From Alcanivoracaceae bacterium (lineage in GTDB: Bacteria > Pseudomonadota > Gammaproteobacteria > Xanthomonadales > Marinicellaceae): a stretch of DNA of 40,362 nt. The notes under the pieces are model-generated. The model saw only the letters and a program-made list of their open reading frames with translations, was not told the DNA's origin and did no database searches. The DNA is taken from positions 1-40,362 of the forward strand of contig JADGEI010000027.1 of NCBI GenBank assembly GCA_016744455.1, read 5' to 3'. Position 1 is the stretch's first letter. Each line of letters opens with the position of its first letter. Position numbers and translations under genes: made by a program. This document shows positions 26,294 through 34,096 of this stretch, piece after piece.

Positions 26294-26722
26294 CTAAATA
26301 GCTAATTCATTGATTATCATTTCAGAAAAATTTATAATATTTTTACTTTCCTTTGTTCCAATTTTATTTGATAAATCATTTTGAGCTTGTAGCCAAAGAG
26401 GGAACGCACGGTGGTACTTTTTAATGCCTTGTTTGGATAATGATATTATTTTAATACGTTTATCTTCACTATCAGTTGTTAACGTTAACAGTCCATCGCG
26501 AATCAGTGGTTTTAAATTTCGACTTAGAGTTGTTTGGTTTAATATCAGTAGTTTCTGAAGTTCTTTATTACTGGTTTGTTTTGTGATAAACACCGCTCGT
26601 AATATTGAAAATTGCCCAACTTTCAAATTCGCCGAAGCAAGTCTGTCTTCATAAAAGAGGTTAATTAAACGGCAAGTTTTTCTTAGAGCTAAGTTATAGC
26701 ACATGTCAAAATGTTGTTCCAT
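26294..26722 (-). CDS. MarR family transcriptional regulator
   Basis: A 142-residue winged-helix regulator. Seen: helix 1 region C-Y-N-L-A-L-R-K-T-C-R-L-I-N-L-F-Y-E-D, the recognition region S-N-K-E-L-Q-K-L-L-I-L-N-Q-T-T-L-S-R-N-L-K-P-L, and the wing D-S-E-D-K-R-I-K-I-I-S-L-S (canonical D-x-R). MarR proteins repress efflux and detoxification genes and often their own gene, and release DNA on binding phenolic ligands. The frame opens at 26788, but a start there would put the promoter and operator inside the gene; ATG 26722 fits family length. It has no Shine-Dalgarno and coincides with the predicted transcript start, so a leaderless mRNA is likely. It is the first gene of the RND/DUF1302/GST unit. 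Confidence 0.85.
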   Translation of the reverse strand: MEQHFDMCYNLALRKTCRLINLFYEDRLASANLKVGQFSILRAVFITKQTSNKELQKLLILNQTTLSRNLKPLIRDGLLTLTTDSEDKRIKIISLSKQGIKKYHRAFPLWLQAQNDLSNKIGTKESKNIINFSEMIINELAI

Positions 26723-26729
26723 AAGTGAA

Positions 26730-26758
26730 AGTATATGCATATACATACAACATGTCAA
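26730..26758 (-). promoter_or_regulatory. marR promoter
   Basis: Minus strand: perfect -35 TTGACA (26758-26753), exactly 17-bp spacer, -10 TATACT (26735-26730). The start of transcription would be near 26724-26722, on the ATG. The operator 26731-26744 covers the -10 and part of the spacer, the arrangement expected for autorepression. Confidence 0.7.
26731..26744. promoter_or_regulatory. Operator palindrome O3 in the marR promoter
   Basis: Perfect 14-bp palindrome GTATATGCATATAC, related to O1/O2 (shared GTATAT and ATATAC arms), overlapping the -10 box of marR. Inferred autoregulatory MarR site. Confidence 0.65.
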
Positions 26759-26799
26759 GTTATATTTAATTAATAACATAAATCTCAATTGTTCAGTGT

Positions 26800-27411
26800 T
26801 TAACTAAGAACCAAAATACTATTACTCAATTTGTCTAAAATATGTACATCGTGGCTAACAATTATAATACACTTATCTTTTTTAGCCGTAATTAGCCAAT
26901 TGTTGAAATGTTTAATGGAGTTTTTGTCTAAACCGTTAAAGGGCTCATCAAGTAGAACGACTTTTGGGTTGCCGATAAATAAGGTACAGAGGGTAAATTT
27001 TCTGCGGGTTCCAAAAGACATCTGATCAAACGTGGTATTCTTAAATGGGGTCAACTTTATTTTCTCCATAAAATCAAACAATTGATTAGTGAGCTTCACC
27101 CCTTTAATTTTTGCAATGAGCTCTAAGAATTGCATACCCTGCATAAAAGGGTAAACTTCAGGTTTATCTGGAACAAAACATAAGTTTGATTTGGCTTGGA
27201 TGTCTTGAGTGCTGAGATCGTAGTCCATGATGCTAACAGTGTTTTCTGGAATTTCTATAATGCCACATAATGATTTAAGCAGTGAACTCTTACCTGAACC
27301 ATTGTACCCTTGTAACCAATTAATTCCAATATCAAACTCAGCATGGAAATTTTTCATGACAACAAGGTCATCGTATTGGATGGTTAGATTGGTGATTGTT
27401 ATATTCTTCAT
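26800..27411 (-). CDS. ABC transporter ATP-binding protein
   Basis: A 203-residue ATPase. Walker A G-Y-N-G-S-G-K-S-S (about 35-43), Walker B V-V-L-L-D-E-P with the D-loop N-G-L-D, and H-loop I-V-S-H-D. The signature motif is M-S-F-G-T-R-R-K rather than L-S-G-G-Q, a divergence seen in drug/antibiotic-type and CcmA-like exporters. Its ATG overlaps the permease stop by four bases (ATGA), so the two subunits are coupled. The transported substrate is unknown. It lies between the permease and marR on the same strand. Confidence 0.9.
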   Translation of the reverse strand: MKNITITNLTIQYDDLVVMKNFHAEFDIGINWLQGYNGSGKSSLLKSLCGIIEIPENTVSIMDYDLSTQDIQAKSNLCFVPDKPEVYPFMQGMQFLELIAKIKGVKLTNQLFDFMEKIKLTPFKNTTFDQMSFGTRRKFTLCTLFIGNPKVVLLDEPFNGLDKNSIKHFNNWLITAKKDKCIIIVSHDVHILDKLSNSILVLS

Positions 27412-28601
27412 AGATTAAATAGTGTAATTACAGTGATAATGAATAAAATGACGAACGAGATAAAAGTTTGTCTTTTCTTAACAGTAGCCCTTATTGGGTA
27501 GATGATAATAAGTAGAAATAAATGATAAAGAAATACGTTTAATAAAATTGAAATGTCAAAATAATTGACAGACCAAAATGAAAACAATAAATGGGCACAT
27601 AAGGTCAAAACAAAAACGACTAAAATATCTCTACTAGGCCAAAAAGTGGCTTTGACAGGTAGAGAAAGAAGTAGAGATTCCATTTGCAGTCGTTGGTCTT
27701 TAAATACGACAAAAAAACCGCTAAAATAGTAGGCGATTAACCCCTCCAAGCTAATAAAGTAAGGCAATAAACTGTCGCCACCTATACCCATTAAGTGTTG
27801 AGAAATTAAAGCAAAACCACACATTAGGAAACTTATGATTGAGAACCTGAAAAATGTACTTATTAGGTTAGAATTAGCTAAAAACTGCCAATAAAGACCT
27901 TTGTTGATTTTAAATGGCACGCGAATGGCTTTTTTATTTTTATCCGCTTTTCTATTAGGCTTCCTCATTGATAATGAGTGCATATATGCAATGAGCATAA
28001 TCGATAGAGTTAGCACTCTTACCCACTCATAATTTGGTTTAATAGGCGTAATAAAGAATAATCCAATAAAGGTCAGTACGACGTAATTTTTAGTGTTGTT
28101 TTTATTTATCGATACAAATTGTAAGGTAAGTAAATAGACAGTTAAAAATAAATAACGAATTAATTCTTGGGTTCTGTTCTCTGAGCTTTCGTATAAAAAA
28201 AAGAGGCCCGCAGCAATAAATGCCCACAAAAAATGATTGGAAACTAGTAACATTAAGATTGAATTTTTAAGTTTATCCATATGTGTGATGGGTAAACTTT
28301 GCATGTACTGCATAAATTCACCGCCAGAAATTGCGAGGCTTTGTGCCCTGGTCCAAACTAAGAAAATCATGCAAACCACTAGTAACCACATAACGCAAGA
28401 AGTAAAAGTCGCTTCAGTTGAACTAATTATTAATAGAGGTTTGCTTATGGCTTCCAAAAAAATATAAAGATTTTCCCCTATGGCGACACTTGGCAAAAAG
28501 AAAACAAGAACTAATAATCCAGCTAAATACCTCTGCATAAATTCTTTAGCTTTAAGTTTAAACCATTGTTTTCTAAGTTCTAAGAGTTGATTTGATGACA
28601 T
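27408..28601 (-). CDS. ABC transporter permease, unclassified
   Basis: A 397-residue integral membrane protein with about ten hydrophobic segments and no ATPase motifs. Its overlap with the downstream ATPase gene identifies it as the transporter's membrane subunit. The N-terminus is amphipathic and basic (E-L-R-K-Q-W-F-K-L-K-A-K-E); a conserved-looking cytoplasmic loop contains S-L-P-I-T-H-M-D-K-L-K, which resembles the coupling loop seen again at S-L-P-V-K-A-T-F-W-P-S-R-D in the second half, suggesting two related halves. GAGA precedes the ATG. I do not recognise a precise family. Confidence 0.75.
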   Translation of the reverse strand: MSSNQLLELRKQWFKLKAKEFMQRYLAGLLVLVFFLPSVAIGENLYIFLEAISKPLLIISSTEATFTSCVMWLLVVCMIFLVWTRAQSLAISGGEFMQYMQSLPITHMDKLKNSILMLLVSNHFLWAFIAAGLFFLYESSENRTQELIRYLFLTVYLLTLQFVSINKNNTKNYVVLTFIGLFFITPIKPNYEWVRVLTLSIMLIAYMHSLSMRKPNRKADKNKKAIRVPFKINKGLYWQFLANSNLISTFFRFSIISFLMCGFALISQHLMGIGGDSLLPYFISLEGLIAYYFSGFFVVFKDQRLQMESLLLSLPVKATFWPSRDILVVFVLTLCAHLLFSFWSVNYFDISILLNVFLYHLFLLIIIYPIRATVKKRQTFISFVILFIITVITLFNL

Positions 28602-28710
28602 GTTCTCAATTTAGCAATAATATAATTCAGGCTTTTGACAGTATAAAAGCAACAAGGTTTTGTCATCTTGAAAATTAGTTACTTTTGGCTAGTGAAAATA
28701 GTATGTTCAG

Positions 28711-28738
28711 TTTACATTCATTAAGATTACTATATTAT
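28711..28738 (+). promoter_or_regulatory. Candidate promoter of the low-complexity lipoprotein gene
   Basis: -35 TTTACA (28711-28716), 16-bp spacer, -10 TATTAT (28733-28738). Transcription would start near 28745, about 29 bases before the ATG at 28774. Confidence 0.45.
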
Positions 28739-28773
28739 GTCGTATACATTATAAATCCATATGGGTGATCCAA

Positions 28774-30090
28774 ATGAAAAATTTAATATCAATCGGAGTT
28801 TTGATTCTTGTATTGCAAGGATGTGCAACAACACATCAGTATGGCCAATACGACGATGTTTATTATGAAGATGATTATTATGTTTATGATAATTATTACG
28901 ATGATGACTATTATAATGATTATTATGGCAATGATTATTACGCAAGCAATTACTATCCTGATCGTTGGGGTGTAAATTACAGTAATGTTTATTATTCACC
29001 TTATCGTTACCCGCGTGTTGGTTTTTATAATCATTACTCTTATTACCCATCTAGTTATTGGGGCAGTTACTCGCCTTGGGGTTATGGTGGACTGAACTTT
29101 GGCATAGGCCTTTCATTTGGAAATAATTGGGGATATAACAACTACAACTATTACAGTAATAGTTATTCATACAACCCATATAGAAGTTATTATTACAGTA
29201 GCTATTGGAATAACTATTGGAACAATTATAATAACAATAGACATATTTCTGCTCGTTCAGAAGTAGCACGCTTAGCATCGAGAAATAGCAGATCTAACCG
29301 TTCAAAAAATTATACTAATTATTCTAATATTAGAAGCAATAGAAATTATTCTAATAGGAATATAAACCGTAACAATAGAGCAACACCTGACAGGTTAAGA
29401 GCAAGTCCTCGTGCTAGAACAGCAGGTACTTATAATCATGGAAATAGGGTGTCAAATACTACATCTACAACCCAAATTAATAGAAATGTCAATACCAGAA
29501 ACAATAATCCCAGGTACACTACAAGGCCTAGGGAAACAACTAACCAGGAACGCGAAAATAGAAATCGTTATAGGGATGGGCTTATTACACCAAATCCGTC
29601 AAATAGACAGCCAGTATCAAGAAGCTATGTGAGTCAAAGAAGTTCTTCAACAACTGTTTCTGCAAATCAACAACAACGTGAAAGAAGGCAAGGAAGTAGT
29701 TATGTGAATCATAGTTACCATGTTAATCAATCTACACAACCTTCTAGAACCAATAATACAAGTACTAATAGAAGCACAAACCAACAAAGAGTTATTAACC
29801 GGTCTAATCACACACAGGCAAATAGACCAGTGGTGAGGCCCGCCTACAACTCACAGAATAATTCACAAAATTATTCGCGTCCAAGCTCACCCGGGAACAA
29901 TAGCTCACCAAGACCAACATCTAGAACAAGTAACTCAAGTTCTGGTTCTAGTTCAAGTCGTTCTTCAAATGAGTCTAGTAAAAACCGATCTACCACGCGT
30001 TCGAGTTCGAGCAGTAGGTCAAATAGTAGTTCTAGTTCTCGGTCCAGGTCATCATCGTCTTCACGATCAGAAGCTAGACGCAGACGGTAG
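28774..30090 (+). CDS. Low-complexity lipoprotein: Tyr/Asn/Asp-rich then Arg/Ser/Asn-rich
   Basis: A 438-residue protein of no known family. A lipoprotein signal with lipobox L-Q-G-C puts Cys17 at the mature N-terminus. Residues about 25-150 are dominated by Tyr, Asn, Asp, Gly and Ser (for example D-D-Y-Y-V-Y-D-N-Y-Y). From about 150 to the end the chain is rich in Arg, Asn, Ser, Thr and Gln with almost no hydrophobic residues, finishing in Ser/Arg dipeptide-like runs and R-R-R-R. It is predicted to be disordered, acidic near the lipid anchor and strongly basic at the tail. The basic tail could bind peptidoglycan, LPS or DNA; this is inference. GTG 28765 is in frame but ATG 28774, preceded by GGTGATC pairing with the 16S 3' end, is preferred. 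It is followed by a strong terminator. Confidence 0.75.
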   Translation: MKNLISIGVLILVLQGCATTHQYGQYDDVYYEDDYYVYDNYYDDDYYNDYYGNDYYASNYYPDRWGVNYSNVYYSPYRYPRVGFYNHYSYYPSSYWGSYSPWGYGGLNFGIGLSFGNNWGYNNYNYYSNSYSYNPYRSYYYSSYWNNYWNNYNNNRHISARSEVARLASRNSRSNRSKNYTNYSNIRSNRNYSNRNINRNNRATPDRLRASPRARTAGTYNHGNRVSNTTSTTQINRNVNTRNNNPRYTTRPRETTNQERENRNRYRDGLITPNPSNRQPVSRSYVSQRSSSTTVSANQQQRERRQGSSYVNHSYHVNQSTQPSRTNNTSTNRSTNQQRVINRSNHTQANRPVVRPAYNSQNNSQNYSRPSSPGNNSSPRPTSRTSNSSSGSSSSRSSNESSKNRSTTRSSSSSRSNSSSSSRSRSSSSSRSEARRRR

Positions 30091-30110
30091 TCCTGACAAA
30101 AAATTGAGTT

Positions 30111-30141
30111 AAGGGTAAATATTGTATTTACCCTTTTTTTT
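30111..30141 (+). terminator. Intrinsic terminator after the low-complexity lipoprotein
   Basis: Eleven-base-pair perfect stem AAGGGTAAATA (30111-30121) and TATTTACCCTT (30125-30135), TTG loop, T tract to 30141. The T tract ends only six bases before the rmuC ATG at 30148. Confidence 0.9.
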
Positions 30142-30147
30142 GCTACA

Positions 30148-31623
30148 ATGAAACCGATGAGTATAAGTAGCGAACAATTAATAATTTTCATAATAGCTTT
30201 TATTTTAGGTGTATTTGTCTATTGGTTAATCATGCGTTCGAAAATTAATCTAATTGTGGAAAATCGCCAATCAAAATTAGATACAGAGCTTAAGTTGTCA
30301 CAACAAAAACTAAAAAAGTTAAAACACTACTATGTCAAGTTACACAAAGAAGGTAAAATGCTTGAACAGACGAATGCAACGCTTAATGAGAGTAATAAAG
30401 TACTGAATGCTGATGTAGCTGTTTCAAATCAACAATTAAATTTACTCACAGACACACAGCAACAACTTGCAAAAAAAACAGATCAATATATTCAGGCTTT
30501 GGCCTCCATTTCAGAGTTAAAAACGCTTAATGAGCAACTACAAAAATCTTCACAAGAAAAATTACAATTGTTGCAGTCGAATAAAGAGGAATTAAAGATT
30601 CAGTTTAAATCATTGGCTCATGATATTTTTGAGGAAAAAGACAAGAAATTTTCTGCTCAAAACAAAGAAAGATTGGATGCGATTCTTAACCCTTTCAATC
30701 AACAATTAACAGAATTCAAAAAAAAAGTAGAGGATAACTATCACAATGAAGGGAAACAGAGAGAATCGTTAATAACCGAGGTCAGGAACTTACGAGAATT
30801 GAATAATCAACTCAATATTGAAGCGCTTAACTTAACGCGTGCATTAAAGGGGGATAATAAACAACAAGGCAACTGGGGCGAGTTAATATTAGAGCGCATA
30901 TTAGAACAATCTGGATTACGTAAAGGGCATGAGTACCAAGCCCAAGAAGGCCATAGGAATAGTGATAATAGTCTACTTAAGCCTGATGTTATTATTCATT
31001 TACCACAAAATAAAGACGTAATAGTTGATTCGAAAGTTTCCTTGGTGGCTTATGAAAAATATACTTCAGCTGAGACCGAAGGTAAAAAAAATCAAGCCCT
31101 TAAACAACACATGAGCGCAATGAAAAATCATATCAATAATTTAAGCGATAAAGATTATTCTAACCTTGCGGGTATAAACTCCTTAGATTTTGTCTTGATG
31201 TTTATACCCATCGAGCCAGCCTTCATGCTGGCTTTTCAACAAGATGACAGATTGTTTACAGATGCTTTTACTAAAAAAATAGTTGTGGTAACACCAACAA
31301 CGCTTTTGGCCACTTTGAAAACCATAGAAAATTTATGGCGATATGAGAAACAGAACCAAAATGCACGAGACATTGCAAATCGTGCTGGAAATTTATACGA
31401 TAAGTTCCGCGGTTTCATTGAGGATGTTGAAAAACTGGGTAAGCAACTGGATACTACTCAAGTAACTTACCATGATGCATTGAACAAACTAACAAAAGGT
31501 AAGGGAAACTTGGTTAATCAGGCGCAACAATTGTTAGATTTGGGCGTTAAAGTGAAAAAGGAAATTCCACAAACGGTGATAGAGAAAGCAGAGTTAGAAA
31601 ACATCAATAAAAAGGCCGAATAA
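30148..31623 (+). CDS. rmuC: DNA recombination protein RmuC
   Basis: A 491-residue protein. One N-terminal membrane helix (about 10-28), a long coiled coil (about 35-215, rich in Q/K/E/L heptads), then the RmuC nuclease-like domain: G-N-W-G-E-L-I-L-E-R-I-L-E-Q-S-G-L, L-K-P-D-V-I-I-H-L-P, V-I-V-D-S-K-V-S-L (the D-S-K of a PD-(D/E)xK-like core), and P-T-T-L-L-A-T-L-K-T-I. RmuC limits recombination at small inverted repeats and acts in some anti-foreign-DNA roles. The start is uncertain (ATG 30148 or 30157), neither with a Shine-Dalgarno, and a terminator lies immediately upstream, so either read-through or an unseen promoter drives it. Confidence 0.9.
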   Translation: MKPMSISSEQLIIFIIAFILGVFVYWLIMRSKINLIVENRQSKLDTELKLSQQKLKKLKHYYVKLHKEGKMLEQTNATLNESNKVLNADVAVSNQQLNLLTDTQQQLAKKTDQYIQALASISELKTLNEQLQKSSQEKLQLLQSNKEELKIQFKSLAHDIFEEKDKKFSAQNKERLDAILNPFNQQLTEFKKKVEDNYHNEGKQRESLITEVRNLRELNNQLNIEALNLTRALKGDNKQQGNWGELILERILEQSGLRKGHEYQAQEGHRNSDNSLLKPDVIIHLPQNKDVIVDSKVSLVAYEKYTSAETEGKKNQALKQHMSAMKNHINNLSDKDYSNLAGINSLDFVLMFIPIEPAFMLAFQQDDRLFTDAFTKKIVVVTPTTLLATLKTIENLWRYEKQNQNARDIANRAGNLYDKFRGFIEDVEKLGKQLDTTQVTYHDALNKLTKGKGNLVNQAQQLLDLGVKVKKEIPQTVIEKAELENINKKAE

Positions 31624-31643
31624 GAGATTTATTCGGCCTTTTT
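31612..31643. terminator. Bidirectional terminator overlapping the rmuC stop codon
   Basis: Twelve-base-pair stem AAGGCCGAATAA (31612-31623) and TTATTCGGCCTT (31629-31640), 5-base loop, T tract to 31643. The rmuC TAA is the last three bases of the left arm. A-rich sequence before the stem gives a T tract on the minus strand too, so it can also stop the convergent gene. Confidence 0.85.
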
Positions 31644-31658
31644 AAAATATTTAAATCA

Positions 31659-32651
31659 TTAAACTTTGTTTCTAAATTTCCATGTTGCAAATACACCAAT
31701 TAATAATATGAAACTAAGAATTGACCACATTGAACTAGATGGGACTAATGCTGGTGGCGCAAGAGGTGCTGCACATGTGGTTTGAGATGCTCCAGTAAAC
31801 TCACCTGTTGGACTATCTACATTCAATACATTAATCGATCCATCAGCAATATTGACGCTGGCATAAGTGTTTGCACCACCGCCTGTGTAAATGTAAGCAT
31901 AGAGCACATCGGCTTCATGGTCAATTGTCATACCTTGGGCAAAGTTAGCGTCTAACCCATGCGGTATACCTAATAGAGTAGCCGCACCAGTTGTAGGGTT
32001 AAGTGTATAAAAGCTATCTGTTCCGATATCATGCCCGTAAATTGTTCCATCACAAGAAACTTCAATATCAATAAGTAATGGAGTGGTATTTTGTGTACCA
32101 ATAACAGTTAGGGTGCCAGTTGACAAATCACAGCTGTATAAAGTTGAATCAATAGAATCAGTACCACTAACGTAACAGCTTCCAGTTGATGAAATGGTGA
32201 TGCCACTTACATTTTCACCAGCAAGAAGGTTTGTTAATGGTCCCACTGTGCTCGCTAATGTTCCATCAGTATTTAAAATAACTAAATTATTTGTTCCAAA
32301 ATCAACAGCATATAATATTGTGCCAGTTGGATCATAATCCATTCCAAAATATTGGTCAGAAATTCCAGCATTTAGAATTGTTTGTGCAGATAAGTCTCCC
32401 ATTGGGTGCGTGCCAAAATTATCACTAATAAAGCCCATATCATAAAATGTTGCATTATCAGTGATAGCATTATTAACAGTTGTAACGGTGTTTATATGTG
32501 GTGCGTTGCTTACCTTATTTTGTATAAAGTTAGCACATTCCACTGGTTCTGCAAGAGCCGATTGATTCGTATAAAGAGCCTGACAATCTACATCAGCACT
32601 TACGTTTGTAATTCCTATAGCTAAAAAAGCCATATAGCTTAATAATTTCAT
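31659..32651 (-). CDS. Exported propeller-like protein with a variant IPTL-CTERM sorting tail
   Basis: A 330-residue protein. Signal peptide ending N-V-S-A (about residue 18-20). The middle, about 90-290, is Gly/Thr/Asp-rich with repeats such as Y-A-V-D-F-G-T-N-N-L-V-I-L-N-T-D-G-T and Y-T-L-N-P-T-T-G-A-A-T-L-L-G, typical of beta-propeller or DUF4394-like folds. The C-terminus has P-S-S-S-M-W-S, a hydrophobic segment and K-F-R-N-K: the shape of an IPTL-CTERM / PEP-CTERM sorting signal (short motif, membrane helix, basic end), but with V-P-S-S-S in place of I-P-T-L-S. In such systems an exosortase-type enzyme processes the tail. GTG 32660 is in frame, but ATG 32651 has AAGGG at the right distance. 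Confidence 0.7.
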   Translation of the reverse strand: MKLLSYMAFLAIGITNVSADVDCQALYTNQSALAEPVECANFIQNKVSNAPHINTVTTVNNAITDNATFYDMGFISDNFGTHPMGDLSAQTILNAGISDQYFGMDYDPTGTILYAVDFGTNNLVILNTDGTLASTVGPLTNLLAGENVSGITISSTGSCYVSGTDSIDSTLYSCDLSTGTLTVIGTQNTTPLLIDIEVSCDGTIYGHDIGTDSFYTLNPTTGAATLLGIPHGLDANFAQGMTIDHEADVLYAYIYTGGGANTYASVNIADGSINVLNVDSPTGEFTGASQTTCAAPLAPPALVPSSSMWSILSFILLIGVFATWKFRNKV

Positions 32652-32680
32652 ATGTTTCACCCTTTCTTAAAAAGATGTAA

Positions 32681-32708
32681 TATATAGGTTTTTCATATAA
32701 CTGTACAA
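32681..32708 (-). promoter_or_regulatory. Candidate promoter of the IPTL-CTERM-like protein gene
   Basis: Minus strand: -35 TTGTAC (32708-32703), 16-bp spacer, -10 TATATA (32686-32681); the start would be near 32674, about 23 bases before the ATG. Confidence 0.45.
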
Positions 32709-32800
32709 TTATTTTAAGAAATAAAACATTAAACTTGATAATTATTAAAAGACACTTGTAGATTCTGCTAATATACATAAAAATAAATAGAGGATTTTGG

Positions 32801-33193
32801 GTGGATATGAAGATAACTAATACGATAAAAAACTGGCATCATTTGTTAGATCAAAAAAACCCTGATTTGTTAAATGAAATTTTGGCAGAAGGCGTAGTAT
32901 TTCACTCTCCGGTGTTACATACGCCACAAAAAGGTTTACCTCTAACCAAAATGTATTTAACGGCGGCATTATTTGTCATCGTGAACGAAAGTTTCAAATA
33001 CACTAAACAGATATTACAAGACAATAATGCCATGCTTGAATTTGAAACAATTATTGATGGAATAATGGTTAATGGTGCGGATATTATTGAATGTAATGAG
33101 AATGGAAAGATAGTTGACTTTAAAGTTATGATTCGTCCTGTGAAAGGCTTAGAAATGATTCAGAAAAAAATGTTGGAGATGTTAAACAAATGA
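32801..33193 (+). CDS. NTF2/SnoaL-like protein
   Basis: A 130-residue cytoplasmic protein with the NTF2-like layout: helices first (I-K-N-W-H-H-L-L-D-Q-K-N-P-D-L-L-N), then E-G-V-V-F-H-S-P-V, and strands M-L-E-F-E-T-I-I-D-G-I-M-V-N-G-A-D-I-I-E-C-N-E-N-G-K-I-V-D-F-K-V-M-I-R-P. Such folds bind small hydrophobic ligands or act as isomerases; specificity cannot be told. GTG 32801 is used because AGAGGA lies six bases before it; an in-frame ATG at 32807 is the alternative. Its stop overlaps the next gene's start (ATGA), so the pair is coupled. Confidence 0.8.
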   Translation: MDMKITNTIKNWHHLLDQKNPDLLNEILAEGVVFHSPVLHTPQKGLPLTKMYLTAALFVIVNESFKYTKQILQDNNAMLEFETIIDGIMVNGADIIECNENGKIVDFKVMIRPVKGLEMIQKKMLEMLNK

Positions 33194-34083
33194 ATAAAAT
33201 TATCGTTATTGTCGTGGCTGTTCTGCTTACTACACCAGGCATTACAAAAACTCCGTATGAAATAGTTGACACTTCCCCAGATGCTCATTGGCGAGATATC
33301 AATCAAGAAAACACCCTGTATATAACCTTAGAAACGGGTGTGGTGATTGTCGAAATGGCCCCACAGTTTGCCCCTTTACATGTAAACAATACAAAGGAAT
33401 TAGTGAGAGAAGGCATATTTAATGGCACAAGTTTTTATCGTGTTGTTGATGGATTTGTGGCTCAAGGAGGGCCAACTGAAATTGCAGAATCTGATAGGCC
33501 AAAAAAAGGCCAATTGACAGTTCCCGCTGAGTTTACGGTAATACCAAAAAAGCCATTTGAACTTGTTCCTTTAAATGCCATTGATGGGTATGCACCTGAT
33601 GTAGGTTATGTTGAAGGCTTTGCAACTGCATGGAATAAAGACAAGAATGAATATTGGTTGACCCATTGTTATGGCTCTCTGGCTATGGGTAGAGCCAAAG
33701 AAGCAGGCAGTGGTGGAACAGAACTGTACATCGTAATAGGACAAGCTCAACGCTATTTAGATAAAAATACGACAGTATTTGGCCGCGTTATTACAGGAAT
33801 GGAATATATTCAATCCTTAAAAAGAAGCTCAAACTTGAAAGGCGGGGTTAACATGAAGGGTAAAAATAAGATTGTTCGAATTCAAGTGGGCAGTGATTTA
33901 AAGCCTGAGGAGGTATTGCCTTTGCAAACAATGAAAACCAATTCGGTAAGTTTTAAAGCTTTGATAGAATCTAGAAAAAATAGAGATGGTGAATGGTTTG
34001 TATATCAACATAATTATATAGATGTTTGCTCCATCTCAATCCCAGTGAGATTAAAAGGTGCCAAGGTTAAATCATTTAATTAG
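33190..34083 (+). CDS. Exported cyclophilin-type peptidyl-prolyl isomerase
   Basis: A 297-residue protein. Signal peptide of about 20 residues (I-I-V-I-V-V-A-V-L-L). Cyclophilin core at about 40-235: F-N-G-T-S-F-Y-R-V-V-D-G-F-V-A-Q-G-G at 77-94 with the catalytic Arg (R84), then an unusual insert, then G-S-L-A-M-G-R and G-G-T-E-L-Y-I-V-I-G. The tail V-F-G-R-V-I-T-G-M completes the fold. About 60 residues after the core (from about 240) are not cyclophilin and end in V-R-L-K-G-A-K-V-K-S-F-N; their role is unknown. It catalyses proline cis-trans isomerisation during protein folding in the periplasm. It overlaps the NTF2-like gene by four bases. Confidence 0.85.
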   Translation: MNKIIVIVVAVLLTTPGITKTPYEIVDTSPDAHWRDINQENTLYITLETGVVIVEMAPQFAPLHVNNTKELVREGIFNGTSFYRVVDGFVAQGGPTEIAESDRPKKGQLTVPAEFTVIPKKPFELVPLNAIDGYAPDVGYVEGFATAWNKDKNEYWLTHCYGSLAMGRAKEAGSGGTELYIVIGQAQRYLDKNTTVFGRVITGMEYIQSLKRSSNLKGGVNMKGKNKIVRIQVGSDLKPEEVLPLQTMKTNSVSFKALIESRKNRDGEWFVYQHNYIDVCSISIPVRLKGAKVKSFN

Positions 34084-34096
34084 TGTTTAAAGGCTT

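Noticed and set aside
28730-30191. Minus-strand frames across the low-complexity lipoprotein gene
   Set aside because: They arise from its repetitive codons; the plus frame has a lipobox, ribosome-binding site, promoter candidate and terminator.
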